NCBI GenBank assembly: GCA_013289695.1
Contig: JABCZK010000024.1
Coordinates: 1 to 64,000, forward strand
Length of the DNA stretch: 64,000 nt
DNA from: Acidobacteriota bacterium
GTDB taxonomy: Bacteria; Acidobacteriota; Terriglobia; Acidiferrales; UBA7541
Direction: 5' to 3'
Under the pieces are notes generated by a model that was not told the DNA's origin, did not search any database, and saw only the letters and a program-made list of their open reading frames with translations. This document shows positions 32,430-42,088 of the stretch, piece after piece. The first letter of the stretch is position 1. Each line of letters opens with the position of its first letter. Position numbers and translations under genes: made by a program.

Positions 32430-32672
32430 TCAGCCTTTTTTGATCGCGCGGACGATCAGCAGCAGGACGATGGCGCCTATCGTGGCCATCACGAGCTGGC
32501 CGATCAACCCGTATGCCGCCAGTCCCAGCAAACCAAAAATCCAGCCGCCCAGAATCGATCCCACGATGCCAACGATGAGGTCCAGCAGGATGCCCATGCC
32601 GGAACCCTTCACGATTTTTCCCGCCAGGAAGCCGGCGAGAATACCGATGATAATTTCCCAAAGCAATCCCAT
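32430..32672 (-). CDS. GlsB/YeaQ/YmgE-family small membrane protein
   Basis: This encodes 80 residues and is Gly-rich with three hydrophobic helices. The signature WEIIIGILAGFLAGKIVKGSGMG and LIVGIVGSILGGWIFGLLG is typical of the transglycosylase-associated (GlsB/YmgE) family, which is induced by stress in several bacteria but has no proven enzyme activity. It is solitary, facing the M16 operon tail-to-tail. Confidence 0.88.
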   Translation of the reverse strand: MGLLWEIIIGILAGFLAGKIVKGSGMGILLDLIVGIVGSILGGWIFGLLGLAAYGLIGQLVMATIGAIVLLLIVRAIKKG

Positions 32673-32832
32673 GTGTGCGCCTCCGCAGGACCTGAAGTAA
32701 CCGCGCGCGCCGCAGCGATTGTTTGCGGCGCTCGACCGGGCGTCACTCTAGCACGAATCCGCACGCTGCGATGCGCATCCGGCAAACGGCGCGATAGCGG
32801 TGCTAGAATGCGGAGTTTGCCGAGGGGGCAAT

Positions 32833-33585
32833 ATGGATGAAGGGGACGTACGGAAATTTCTGGAGGCGGTGAAGCGCGGGAGTTTGCCGGTAGAAAGCGC
32901 CGTGGAACAGCTGCGCCAATGGCCTTACGAGGACCTGGGTTTCGCCAAGATTGACCATCATCGCGCGTTGCGCCAGGGATTTCCGGAAGTGATTTTCGCG
33001 CGAAAGAAAACGCCGCAGCAAGTGAGGGAGATCGCGCGGGGAATGTTGCGCGCGAAGGCCTCGCACAACATTTTGATCACACGCGCGGACAAAAAGATTT
33101 TCGCGGCGGTGAAGAAGCTGACGCGGGCGGCGCAGTTTCACGAGCTGTCGGGCGCGATCACGATTGCGCGCAGCGCGGCGCATCACGGAAAGGGCTCGAT
33201 TTTGGTGGTGACTGCGGGAACCAGCGATATTCCTGTGGCGGAAGAAGCGCTGGTGACGGCACAGATCATGGGAAATCGCGCCGAGGCGATCTATGACGTG
33301 GGCGTCGCCGGGTTGCACCGGCTGCTGGAGCACCGGAAAAAATTGACGGCGGCGCGGGTGATCATTTGCGTGGCGGGAATGGAAGGGGCGCTGCCGAGCG
33401 TGGTGGCGGGGCTCGTGGCGGCGCCGGTAATTGCGGTGCCGACCAGCACGGGATATGGATCGAGTTTTGGCGGGTTGACAGCGCTACTGGCGATGTTGAA
33501 CAGCTGCGCTTCGAATGTGAGCGTGGTGAATATTGATAATGGATTTGGCGCTGGGTGCGTGGCTAGCGTGATCAACAGACTTTAG
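32833..33585 (+). CDS. larB: LarB, nickel-pincer cofactor synthesis carboxylase/hydrolase
   Basis: This encodes 250 residues from ATG 32833, with GAGGGGG just upstream. The N-terminal part ([26 protein letters not shown]) and the C-terminal AIR-carboxylase-like domain ([45 protein letters not shown]) are those of LarB. LarB carboxylates and hydrolyses nicotinic acid adenine dinucleotide at the first step to the nickel-pincer cofactor of lactate racemase-like enzymes. LarE and LarC are not within the window. It is followed by selA on the other strand. Confidence 0.92.
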   Translation: MDEGDVRKFLEAVKRGSLPVESAVEQLRQWPYEDLGFAKIDHHRALRQGFPEVIFARKKTPQQVREIARGMLRAKASHNILITRADKKIFAAVKKLTRAAQFHELSGAITIARSAAHHGKGSILVVTAGTSDIPVAEEALVTAQIMGNRAEAIYDVGVAGLHRLLEHRKKLTAARVIICVAGMEGALPSVVAGLVAAPVIAVPTSTGYGSSFGGLTALLAMLNSCASNVSVVNIDNGFGAGCVASVINRL

Positions 33586-33640
33586 ATTGCCACCGAGGCA
33601 CTGCGAAACAAAACTGCAAAAAGAGAAAATCGGGAATTCT

Positions 33641-35128
33641 TTAAGCGAGTGCGGCGGCGAGCGCGGCGGCAATTTCACTTTCTTCGCTGGGGTCGACGGT
33701 GCGGAGGTCGAGGGTTAGGCGACGATCCTCGATGCGCGCGATAACTGGTGTCGCGGTGGGCGATGTTCCGGCTTGCGGGCTGCTGGCGCCTGGCTTGCGC
33801 AGACGTTCTTCGAGTTGGGTGGCGGAGTGGCGCGGAGTGGAGATGGCGATCAGCGTTGTGGGCAACTGCTGATCGGGCGTGGAGCCGCCGCCGATCACGG
33901 AAAATCCGGAATGGACTTCGAGCCTTACGTCAGCTGACAGCGCGGGGCGCAATTTTTCGCAGAAGTCTTGCGCGCGATTCGCGATTTCGTTCTGGGATAG
34001 CCGGATCATGCGCAGCGCGGGAATTTCCTCCAGCGCGCCGCGCAGATAGGATTGCAGCGTGGCTTCCAGAGCCGCGATGGTGAGCTTGTCCACGCGAAGC
34101 GCGCGAAAAAGCGGGTTGGCGCGGATACGCTCGATGATTTCTTTTTTGCCCGCGATGATTCCCGCCTGAGGGCCGCCCAACAATTTATCGCCGCTGAAAG
34201 TAATGACCGATGCGCCGGCTTCGCAACTGGCGCGCGCGACAGGCTCTGCAATTCCATTGGCGGAGAGATCGGCAATGCAGCCGGAGCCGAGATCTTCGTA
34301 AACGGGAAGATGGAAGCGCTCGCCGAGCGCGACCAATTCCGCCAGTGACGGGCGCTCGGTGAATCCAGTGATGCGGAAATTCGAAGGATGCACGCGGAGG
34401 AGCAGGCGGGTGCGATCGCTGATGGCGCGCTCGTAGTCGCGCAGGCGGGTGCGATTGGTGGTGCCGACTTCGCGGAGCAGCGCGCCACTTTCGTTCATGA
34501 TATCGGGGATGCGGAAACCATCGCCGATTTCGATCAGTTCGCCGCGGGAGACGATAACTTCGGCGCCTTTGGCGAGTGCGTTGAGAACGAGAAATACGGC
34601 GGCGGCATTGTTGTTGACGACGATGGCGGCTTCGGCGCCGACCAATTCGGCGAGCAGGCGTGCGGTGTGGACGTCGCGTTTGCCGCGTTCGCCGCGCGAG
34701 ATGTCGTATTCGAGATTTGCGTAAGTGGCGGCGGTTAGGTTGATCTGCGCGAGGGCCGCGTGCGAAAGCGGGGCGCGGCCGAGATTGGTGTGCAAGACTA
34801 CGCCGGTGGCGTTGATGACGCGGCGCAGAGATGGCGCGAGAGCGGCCTCGACCGTGACCACGACTGCGGCGACGAGGCGAGCTTGCAATTGGGCCGAGTC
34901 GAATGCGTCGGGATTTGGCGCGCCGGATGGCACGGGCTCGCCTTTAAGCTGCGCACGGAAGTCGGAGAGGACGCGACGCACGGTTCGGGTGACGAGGCTG
35001 CGACCCGATTTTTCGGCCAGGGCAATCAGACGCGGCTCGAGGAGCAATTCGTCCACCGCAGGAATCGCGCGGAGGCGGGAATCTGAATCCTTCTGCAATC
35101 TGGCCGCGGATTCTGGAACGGGGCTCAT
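33641..35128 (-). CDS. selA: L-seryl-tRNA(Sec) selenium transferase
   Basis: This encodes 495 residues from ATG 35128, where family similarity begins; the frame is open to 35242. An N-terminal helical domain (LRAIPAVDELLLEPRLIAL) precedes a PLP type I fold. VINATGVVLHTNLGRAPLS and VVNNNAAAVFLVL are typical, and the PLP lysine is K315 in TFSGDKLLGGPQAG. SelA converts Ser-tRNA(Sec) to Sec-tRNA(Sec) with selenophosphate. Its presence implies that this organism makes selenocysteine, but selB, selC and selD are not in the window. Confidence 0.93.
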   Translation of the reverse strand: MSPVPESAARLQKDSDSRLRAIPAVDELLLEPRLIALAEKSGRSLVTRTVRRVLSDFRAQLKGEPVPSGAPNPDAFDSAQLQARLVAAVVVTVEAALAPSLRRVINATGVVLHTNLGRAPLSHAALAQINLTAATYANLEYDISRGERGKRDVHTARLLAELVGAEAAIVVNNNAAAVFLVLNALAKGAEVIVSRGELIEIGDGFRIPDIMNESGALLREVGTTNRTRLRDYERAISDRTRLLLRVHPSNFRITGFTERPSLAELVALGERFHLPVYEDLGSGCIADLSANGIAEPVARASCEAGASVITFSGDKLLGGPQAGIIAGKKEIIERIRANPLFRALRVDKLTIAALEATLQSYLRGALEEIPALRMIRLSQNEIANRAQDFCEKLRPALSADVRLEVHSGFSVIGGGSTPDQQLPTTLIAISTPRHSATQLEERLRKPGASSPQAGTSPTATPVIARIEDRRLTLDLRTVDPSEESEIAAALAAALA

Positions 35129-35336
35129 TGCTAAGGCATTTGAACACAATGTGATAAGGGCTGGCAATCGCAGGCTTGCGGGAAGGCATTTCCCTTTGCG
35201 ACATACACGCGGAGGGTCACATTGACGCCGCCGATTGTGCACTCTAGGCTAGAGATGCAGGCTGCTGGGAGTTGGCCGCCAAGCACAGGCTTCCTGAAGG
35301 CTGGTTCTGCGGCAAGTGCGCTGCGGCCCGAAAACT

Positions 35337-36047
35337 ATGGCGACAATTGACGAAGAGCTAGGACAAATCGAGCGGGACATCCGCACGCTGAAAATTGAGT
35401 TCGAGCAATATTTCGGCGGCGGGCGTTCGCGGCCTCCGACCGATACGCAGTGGCGGCTGGAGACGAATTTGAAGCGCTACACGGACCGGGCGGGGGAGCT
35501 TTCTTCGGGGCAACGATTTCGCTACAGCAATCTGGCATCCACCTACGCCAAGTACCAGGACATGTGGCGAAAGAAGCTGATCCAGAAGGAATCTGGAACT
35601 ACGCAGCACCATTACGGCGCGGCGGCGAAGGCCATCGAAGCCGAACGAGCGCGCAAGACGGCGGAAGATGCGATGCGGACGCGCATCGCCGCCGAGGCTG
35701 CGGTCAAGACGCTAGCGGAGGACACGGCGCTGTCTTCGGCGACGGCGATTGCGCACGCGGCTGCGGATGCGGCGACGCGAGCTGCGGAGGTACGGCACGC
35801 TGCGGATTTCGCGTTGGCGCTTTCTGATCCGGAACACGAGACTGAAAAAGTGGAGAAGCTTTATCAGCGGCTGGTGGAAGCGCGCACGGAAACCGGCGAG
35901 AAGGCCGGTGTGCCCAGCCTGAAAGATTTCGAGCGCTTCGTGCGGCAGAAGACCAAGGACTTGAAGGAAAGGGGCGGGCGGGAGATTGAGTACACCGTCA
36001 GTATTGAGGGCGGGCATGTGAAATTGAAGGCGAGAGTTTCGAGTTGA
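35337..36047 (+). CDS. MXAN_5187-type coiled-coil protein, unknown function
   Basis: This encodes 236 residues, no signal peptide. The N-terminal third (IERDIRTLKIEFEQYFGGG, then PPTDTQWRLETNLKRYTDR and QRFRYSNLASTYAKYQDMWRKKL) matches a conserved domain first named from Myxococcus MXAN_5187. An Ala-rich helical segment (about residues 95-160) is likely coiled coil. The C-terminal part (LYQRLVEARTETGEKAGVPSL, then FVRQKTKDLKE) is a second conserved piece ending in a small beta-rich tail. Function is unknown; myxobacterial relatives lie near gliding or cell-surface genes. Confidence 0.7.
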   Translation: MATIDEELGQIERDIRTLKIEFEQYFGGGRSRPPTDTQWRLETNLKRYTDRAGELSSGQRFRYSNLASTYAKYQDMWRKKLIQKESGTTQHHYGAAAKAIEAERARKTAEDAMRTRIAAEAAVKTLAEDTALSSATAIAHAAADAATRAAEVRHAADFALALSDPEHETEKVEKLYQRLVEARTETGEKAGVPSLKDFERFVRQKTKDLKERGGREIEYTVSIEGGHVKLKARVSS

Positions 36048-36259
36048 GAGATTTTCTGCTGCCAAGGGCGTTGCCAGAGATTCCGCAGGCCAGGCTGATT
36101 TAATCCCGACGGTAGCTGATTCCGCAGAGAAAGTTTTCTTCCTTACTCTTCTCGCTGCGCAGCTTGCTTCCCACGAAAACCCTTCCGCGCAGCCAAGCTC
36201 TTCCGAATTTTTCCGCAAACGCATACACTGGCGGGGCTTTCTCGACGGGAGGGTTTATC

Positions 36260-37861
36260 GTGGCGGGAGAACTTGGCGTAGTGCGGGCGCTAATCAGCGT
36301 GTTCGACAAGACGGGAGTGGTGGAATTTGCGCGGGAGCTGGCGTCGCTGGGAGTGGAGATTGTTTCGACCGGAGGCACGGCGCGATTGCTGCGCGAGGGT
36401 GGCATCGAGGTGCGCGACGTGGCGGAGTTGACTGGGTGGCCGGAAATGCTCGGCGGACGCGTCAAGACCTTGCATCCCAAAGTTCATGCCGGAATTTTAT
36501 TTCAGCGCGGGAAGGCGGAGGATCGCAAGCAGGCGGGCGAGCATGGAATTGTGCCGATTGATCTGGTGGTGGTGAATTTGTATCCGTTTGCGGCGACGGC
36601 GGCAAAGCCGGGCGTGACGCCGGAGGAATTGATCGAAAATATTGACATCGGCGGGCCGGCGATGGTGCGATCGGCCGCGAAAAATTTTCAGAGTGTGGGA
36701 GTAGTGACCGATCCGGGCGATTACGCGGGGATCGCAGCGGAGTTGCGGGAGAAACGCGAGCTGAGCCTGGCGACGCGGCTGAATCTTGCGCGGAAGGCTT
36801 ATGCGCGGACGGCTCGGTACGACGGGGAGATTGCGACCGAGCTCGAGCGGCTTAGCGTGACCGACGGGGCAGCCGGCGGAATTGGCATTGTGATCGGCGC
36901 GCTGGAAAAACTGCCGCAGCGGATGCACATTGCGCTGGAGCGGCGGCAGTCCATGCGCTATGGAGAAAATCCGCACCAGGCTGCGGCGCTGTACATTCCC
37001 GCCGGATATCCGGCGGCTGGCCTCGCGGGCGCCAGGCAACTGCAGGGCAAGGAACTTTCCTACAACAATCTGGTGGATCTGGATTCGGCGTGGGCGCTGG
37101 CGAAGGAATTTCACCGGCCGGCGGTAGCGATCATCAAGCACAACAATCCATGCGGGGTGGCGGAGCAGGAGTCGTTGGCGGAAGCGTACGTGAAGGCGCT
37201 GGAGTGCGATCCGGTTTCGGCGTTTGGCGGGGTGCTGGCGTTCAATCGCGCGCTCGACGCAGCAACCGCGGAGGAGGTCGCGAAATTATTTGTGGAGTGC
37301 AGCGTGGCGCCAGGATATGCGGCGGCTGCTCTGGAAAAGCTAGGCGCGAAGAAGAATTTGCGGCTGCTGGAAATGCAGAGCGGCGAAGCGCTGGAAGAGC
37401 TTGATCTGAAACGGATCTCCGGCGGCATGCTGGCGCAGGAACCTGACCGGCACGAAATGGCGGAAGTGGATCTGAAGGTGGTGACGGAGCGCGCGCCGAC
37501 ACCGGCAGAAACGCGCGCGCTGCTTTTCGCATGGAAAGTTTCGAAGCACGTAAAATCGAATGCGATCGTCTTTGCGCGCGAGGGGCGAACGGTGGGCGTC
37601 GGCGCAGGGCAGATGAGCCGGGTGGATTCGGTGAAGATTGCGGTGATCAAGGCGGCTACGAACGGGCTGGATTTGAAGGGCAGCGTGGTGGCGTCGGACG
37701 CCTTTTTTCCTTTTGCCGATGGCGTGGAAGAGGCAGGAAGAGCGGGCGCGACCGCCGTTATACAGCCGGGAGGGTCGGTGCGCGATGCGGACGTGATTGC
37801 TGCGGCCAACCAGTTGGGGATGGCGATGGTATTTTCCGGCGTGCGGCATTTCAGACATTAG
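36260..37861 (+). CDS. purH: Bifunctional AICAR transformylase/IMP cyclohydrolase
   Basis: This encodes 533 residues from GTG 36260, supported by GGGAGGG six bases upstream; longer frames back to 36164 lack a site. The N-terminal IMP cyclohydrolase has GGTARLL, GGRVKTLHPKVHAGIL and NIDIGGPAMVRSAAKN. The transformylase has RYGENPHQAAALY, GKELSYNNLVD and IIKHNNPCGVA. It performs the last two steps of purine synthesis. A hairpin terminator follows at 37950-37973. Confidence 0.95.
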   Translation: MAGELGVVRALISVFDKTGVVEFARELASLGVEIVSTGGTARLLREGGIEVRDVAELTGWPEMLGGRVKTLHPKVHAGILFQRGKAEDRKQAGEHGIVPIDLVVVNLYPFAATAAKPGVTPEELIENIDIGGPAMVRSAAKNFQSVGVVTDPGDYAGIAAELREKRELSLATRLNLARKAYARTARYDGEIATELERLSVTDGAAGGIGIVIGALEKLPQRMHIALERRQSMRYGENPHQAAALYIPAGYPAAGLAGARQLQGKELSYNNLVDLDSAWALAKEFHRPAVAIIKHNNPCGVAEQESLAEAYVKALECDPVSAFGGVLAFNRALDAATAEEVAKLFVECSVAPGYAAAALEKLGAKKNLRLLEMQSGEALEELDLKRISGGMLAQEPDRHEMAEVDLKVVTERAPTPAETRALLFAWKVSKHVKSNAIVFAREGRTVGVGAGQMSRVDSVKIAVIKAATNGLDLKGSVVASDAFFPFADGVEEAGRAGATAVIQPGGSVRDADVIAAANQLGMAMVFSGVRHFRH

Positions 37862-37949
37862 AACGCCTTCAGGAAGAATTCAGCCACATGCGAAATGCGC
37901 GCCTTGGTGCGAGCAAATGAAAAGCTCGCGGGAAATACACCGCGAAAGA

Positions 37950-37993
37950 AAGGCGCTGCGCGCCTTCATTTTTGTCGCGGCTCAAGCCGCGAC
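37950..37993 (+). terminator. Terminator hairpin after purH, plus adjacent palindrome
   Basis: AAGGCG (37950-37955) pairs with CGCCTT (37961-37966) and is followed by CATTTTT. Next to it GTCGCGGCT (37974-37982) and AGCCGCGAC (37985-37993) form a perfect 9-bp stem with a CA loop, a likely member of the dispersed palindromes. Confidence 0.65.
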
Positions 37994-38059
37994 CCACAAA
38001 GATTCTCGAGTCGTTACTCGTCTCCGAACGGGCGCGTGGCGCGAGGTACAGCTGGGCAG

Positions 38060-38716
38060 CTATTTTTTCTTGGGGTGTGCGGCGGCGCTGGAATTGGGCG
38101 CGATGGCGGCGAGCGGTTGGCGGTGATAAGTGATTTCGATGATCTGCGGATCACCGTTTTCGGGGATTATTTCGGAGTGCCAGGTATAAGTATCAGCGTC
38201 AATCTTGGTCAAGAGGACCCGCTTGGGCTTGCCGTTCGCGGGATTTTCGAAGTCCAATTTCCTGAGTTCGGCGGATGCAAGATTCAAAAGCGTCGCGTCT
38301 GATTTTTCCCATGGCACCAGTTCCGGAGTGAAGTGCCGGAAGTAGAAATTGATGCCGCCGGATTTCTCCACCAGCGTGAAAAACTCGACTACGAGCACTT
38401 TGTCGTTTTCGAGGAGTCGAAAATCGCCCAGCATCATGCCGGCCTTGGGCCCCATCCAGACCTGCTCGGCGACACGCGGACCCCACGCGCCACGCCAGCG
38501 GCCTTCGAGCCATGCGAAGTCCGCGAGCTTGGGACCCGGAATCGATTGGGGCGGAGTCGGCGACGCCGATGCGTCAGATGTCACCTTGGAGCTGGCCTTT
38601 GCTTGCGAGCCTGCTTCGGCGGATTGTTGCGCCGAACCTGCGGGCGGCGCGGTGAAAAACACGAGCGCGGCGCCGAACGCGAACAGGAAGATTACGCCGA
38701 TTCTGATCCGGAACAC
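38060..38716 (-). CDS. Secreted DUF6265-like protein
   Basis: This encodes 218 residues from GTG 38716, supported by GGAGG six bases upstream; an ATG at 38776 gives an N-terminus that hides the signal peptide. The signal peptide (VFRIRIGVIFLFAFGAAL, cleavage near SAQQ) precedes a Ser/Ala linker and a domain with FAWLEGRWRGAWGPRVAEQVW, GMMLGDFRLLENDKVLVVEFFTL and ENGDPQIIEITYHR. This pattern resembles DUF6265-like lipocalin-type small domains of unknown ligand. Its C-terminus is Lys-rich. It diverges from the TPR gene. Confidence 0.72.
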   Translation of the reverse strand: MFRIRIGVIFLFAFGAALVFFTAPPAGSAQQSAEAGSQAKASSKVTSDASASPTPPQSIPGPKLADFAWLEGRWRGAWGPRVAEQVWMGPKAGMMLGDFRLLENDKVLVVEFFTLVEKSGGINFYFRHFTPELVPWEKSDATLLNLASAELRKLDFENPANGKPKRVLLTKIDADTYTWHSEIIPENGDPQIIEITYHRQPLAAIAPNSSAAAHPKKK

Positions 38717-38942
38717 CCTCGGCCTCCGAGAGATGCAGTGGTGAGAGTTTCCCACAGGATTCGGGATGGTGTGCATTCGTTTTGCGACGGTTCCAGTCAT
38801 TTTCTGTGAAACTTTATCATGGAGGTATCCTAAGAGGGCTAATTTGCGTCCAAACAGTCTGCGATACCGGAAGGAACGGGCACGCGGTATTGCTTTGACC
38901 GCTTTGGGCCGCTGTACGATAATGGAGTTTTGCGACGGACTC

Positions 38943-41126
38943 ATGAAAACAATCATAGGCATCGCATTTTTATCGCTGATCGGGGTTGTCGCGGCGGCAC
39001 CAGCCGCGCGCGCGCAGGACGCCTCGCCTGCATCGTCCACGCCGGCCGTTCCCAAATCCACGGAGCCCAGCAAGAGTGCCGCGTCCACGCCAGCGAACCC
39101 TGGAGAGCAGGGGGCGCGGGGCGATGTGTATTACTACTTCACGATGGGGCATGTGGACGAGCAGCAATACGAACTGACCGGCCGAGCGGAGCTGGCCACG
39201 CAAGCGATCGAGGCTTACAAGAAGGCGCTGGAGCTGGCGCCGGGATCGCCCGTGATCCGGGAACGGCTGGCCGAGATATACGCCAAGTCGCAGCGCCTGC
39301 GGGAAGCCGTGGAGCAGGCGCAAGGAACGCTGAAGGCTGATCCGAACAACGTGGATGCGCACCGGCTGCTGGCGCGCATTTACGTCCGCGAGCTCGGCGA
39401 TTTAAGCGCCGGCGAAGTGCAAAAAGAAACGTTGGAAAAGGCGATCGCGCAATTCCAGGAAATTTTGAAAATACAGCCGGATGACGTTTATTCCGGGCTG
39501 TGGCTGGCGCGGCTTTATCGTTTTGAAAATAAGCACAGCGAAGCGGAAACCGTGCTGCGCGGATTGCTGGCGCGCGACGCGGGCAATGGCCCAGCGCTGG
39601 AGCAATTGAGCCAGCTGCTGATGGATGAAGGGCGGTCGCAGGAAGCGGTGACGCTGCTTTCCGATGCGGCCGGGGAATCTTCTTCGCCGGAAGTTTACGA
39701 TCTGCTGGGCGACGCGTATTCGCAAGCGAAGGAGTACGCCAAGGCGGAAGCTGCCTATCGCAAGGCCGTGGAGGAAGACCCGGACGATCCGGGCCACTTA
39801 CATGGGCTGGCGCAAGCGCTGATGGCGGAGGACAAGTACGCGGATGCTCTGGAGCAGTTCAAACGTTTGACGGAGATCGAGCCCAGCACGTCGGAGAATT
39901 TTTTGCGGATGGCGCAGCTTTATCGCCGTCTGGGAAAATTCGACCAGGCAGAGGCGAGTTTGCTGCGCGCGAAACAACTGGCGCCGGGCAGCCTGGAAGT
40001 TCTCTACAACGAAGCGCTATTGTACGAGGATCAGGGGCGGTACGACGACGCGGTGAAGGTGCTGAGCGACGCGATCGCCGGCATGAAGAGCCAATCGAGC
40101 AGCGCGCGGAATTCGGCAGGCGCTGCCGCTGCGGGCAACGGCACGGAAGGCTCGGCGAGCGGCGAGACGAGTCCGAATGCGCTGGCAATTCTTTACGAGC
40201 AATTGGGGCACGCCTACCGCGAAGAGGAAGATTATTCCGCCGCGATTCAGACATATCAGGAAATGAGCAAGTTGGGAACCGACGCGCGCAAGCGCGCGGA
40301 AATGCTGCTGATTGACACCTACCGGGAAAGCCGCGACCTCGATCGCGCGATCGCCGCGACCAAGAAGACGCTGGAAGCTTCGCCCAATGATCCCAGTCTG
40401 ACGGTGACGCTGGCGATGTTGTACGGCGAGAAGTCGGACGCAGATTCAGCTACCAAGCTGCTTGCTAGCCTGTTGAGAGGAAACGACAGCGACCAGGAAA
40501 TTTATTTGAACCTCGCGCAAGTGCAGGAGCGCGGGAGAAAGTACGCCGAAGCGGAGCAATCGGCGCAGAAAGCCGAGCAAATGGCGCGGGGAAATGACGA
40601 TAAAGAAACCGCGTGGTTCATGCTGGGCGCGATCTACGAGCGGCAGAAGAAATTCGATCAGGCGGAGCAGGAATTCCGCAAGGCGCTGGAAGTGAGCCCC
40701 GGCAATGCTTCGGTGCTGAATTATTACGGATACATGCTGGCCGACCGCGGAGTGCGCCTGGAAGAGGCGACGGCAATGATCAAGCAGGCGGTGACGCAGG
40801 AGCCCAGTAACGGGGCTTATCTGGACAGTCTGGGCTGGGCGTACTACAAGCAGAACAAGCTGACCGAAGCGGAAGAGAATTTGCGCAAGGCGTCCGAGCG
40901 GCAGAAGCATGACCCGACGATCCTGGGGCACCTGGGAGATGTGTATGCCAAGCTGGGCCAGAGCGATCAGGCTGCAATTTATTGGGAACGCGCGCTGGCG
41001 GAATGGCAGAAGGCCGTCCCGGCGGACTACGAAACGGACAAAGTGAACGAACTCGACGCGCAACTGAAGAATCTGAAGCGGCGCACGGCGCAAAAAACCA
41101 CGCCGGATTCAGCGAAACCGCAGTAA
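38943..41126 (+). CDS. Secreted tetratricopeptide-repeat protein
   Basis: This encodes 727 residues. The ATG at 38943 starts a signal peptide (MKTIIGIAFLSLIGVVAAAP, cleavage near ARAQ). More than ten TPR units follow, each about 34 residues, with typical A-Y-KA-L-P forms (AYKKALELAPGSPVIRERL, AYRKAVEEDPDDPGHLHGL, EFRKALEVSPGNASVLNYY). An Ala/Ser/Gly-rich break lies around residues 380-405. Such proteins are periplasmic or outer-membrane scaffolds. ispE follows 10 bases downstream. Confidence 0.88.
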   Translation: MKTIIGIAFLSLIGVVAAAPAARAQDASPASSTPAVPKSTEPSKSAASTPANPGEQGARGDVYYYFTMGHVDEQQYELTGRAELATQAIEAYKKALELAPGSPVIRERLAEIYAKSQRLREAVEQAQGTLKADPNNVDAHRLLARIYVRELGDLSAGEVQKETLEKAIAQFQEILKIQPDDVYSGLWLARLYRFENKHSEAETVLRGLLARDAGNGPALEQLSQLLMDEGRSQEAVTLLSDAAGESSSPEVYDLLGDAYSQAKEYAKAEAAYRKAVEEDPDDPGHLHGLAQALMAEDKYADALEQFKRLTEIEPSTSENFLRMAQLYRRLGKFDQAEASLLRAKQLAPGSLEVLYNEALLYEDQGRYDDAVKVLSDAIAGMKSQSSSARNSAGAAAAGNGTEGSASGETSPNALAILYEQLGHAYREEEDYSAAIQTYQEMSKLGTDARKRAEMLLIDTYRESRDLDRAIAATKKTLEASPNDPSLTVTLAMLYGEKSDADSATKLLASLLRGNDSDQEIYLNLAQVQERGRKYAEAEQSAQKAEQMARGNDDKETAWFMLGAIYERQKKFDQAEQEFRKALEVSPGNASVLNYYGYMLADRGVRLEEATAMIKQAVTQEPSNGAYLDSLGWAYYKQNKLTEAEENLRKASERQKHDPTILGHLGDVYAKLGQSDQAAIYWERALAEWQKAVPADYETDKVNELDAQLKNLKRRTAQKTTPDSAKPQ

Positions 41127-41136
41127 GCTCCCCCGC

Positions 41137-42078
41137 ATGACCCGCGCGACATTGCAGAAAAAATCGGTGCGCCTTCCGGCGTTTGCGAAAATTAATTTAT
41201 GCTTGCACGTTGTGGGCAAGCGGCCAGACGGTTACCACGAGCTGCGCACGATTTTCCAGGCCATCTCGCTGCGCGATACGCTTGAACTTTCCATTGCGCC
41301 CGGTTCGTCCGGTTTTCACTTCACGCTAACTTCGAACGATGCAACGTTGTTGGGTCCTGAGAATCTTGTGGCGCGCGCAGTGGTGGCGATGCAGCAGGAA
41401 ATCGGATTTCACGGCGACGTGTCCGCGCATTTGGAAAAAAAGATTCCCGTGGCGCGGGGAATGGGCGGCGGGTCGAGCGACGCGGCTACGGCGATGATCG
41501 GAATGCTGCGACTGACCGGTGCGAAGTTGCCGCTGGCGCGGCTGGTGGAAATCGCGGCGGGGCTGGGCGCGGATGTGCCGTTCTTTCTGTTTGGCGGACG
41601 CGCGCTGGCGGTAAACCGCGGGGATGAAATCTACCCGCTGCCGAACGCGCCGAAGCAAACGATTGTGGTGGTGTCTCCGCGCGCTATCGGAGTGAGCACC
41701 AAGGACGCCTTCGGCTGGATTTCTGCGGATTTGACAAAACGCCCGGAACCCCCTAGAATTTGGGGGTTCTGCGCTCTGTGCTGGAGCCGGCAGGGGGCAG
41801 GCCTTTCGAATGATTTCGAGGGGCCGGTCTTCCACCGTCATCCGCGCCTCGAAGAAATTCGGGACGGATTGCTCAAGCGAGGAGCCGCAGATGCCGCGCT
41901 GGCGGGTAGCGGGTCGGCGGTGTTCGGAATATTCCGAAACCCAGCGCGTGCGCGCCGAGCCGCTCGTGCGTTCCCGGAAGATTCGGTTTTCGTCGTTGAA
42001 ACCCTATCCAGGGAAGACTATGGCCGTGCCTTGGGCTGGCGTGCGGATGCGCAGGCGCGCCTGAGTGTGAACGGCTGA
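41137..42078 (+). CDS. ispE: 4-diphosphocytidyl-2-C-methyl-D-erythritol kinase
   Basis: This encodes 313 residues. GHMP-kinase motifs are PAFAKINLCLHVVGKRPDGYHEL and the ATP loop PVARGMGGGSSDAAT. AGSGSAVFGIF is motif III. It phosphorylates CDP-methylerythritol in the MEP isoprenoid pathway; ispD and ispF are at 51.8-53.2 kb. A perfect 8-bp palindrome (41746-41769) lies within the coding sequence and encodes part of a short stretch (RPEPPRIW) that looks inserted relative to typical IspE. The ATP and substrate sites are outside it. Confidence 0.93.
   Translation: MTRATLQKKSVRLPAFAKINLCLHVVGKRPDGYHELRTIFQAISLRDTLELSIAPGSSGFHFTLTSNDATLLGPENLVARAVVAMQQEIGFHGDVSAHLEKKIPVARGMGGGSSDAATAMIGMLRLTGAKLPLARLVEIAAGLGADVPFFLFGGRALAVNRGDEIYPLPNAPKQTIVVVSPRAIGVSTKDAFGWISADLTKRPEPPRIWGFCALCWSRQGAGLSNDFEGPVFHRHPRLEEIRDGLLKRGAADAALAGSGSAVFGIFRNPARARRAARAFPEDSVFVVETLSREDYGRALGWRADAQARLSVNG
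41746..41769. repeat. Palindrome inside ispE
   Basis: GAACCCCC (41746-41753) and GGGGGTTC (41762-41769) form a perfect stem with the loop TAGAATTT. It lies within the ispE reading frame and adds no stop in that frame. Confidence 0.7.
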
Positions 42079-42088
42079 GGGATGATTT

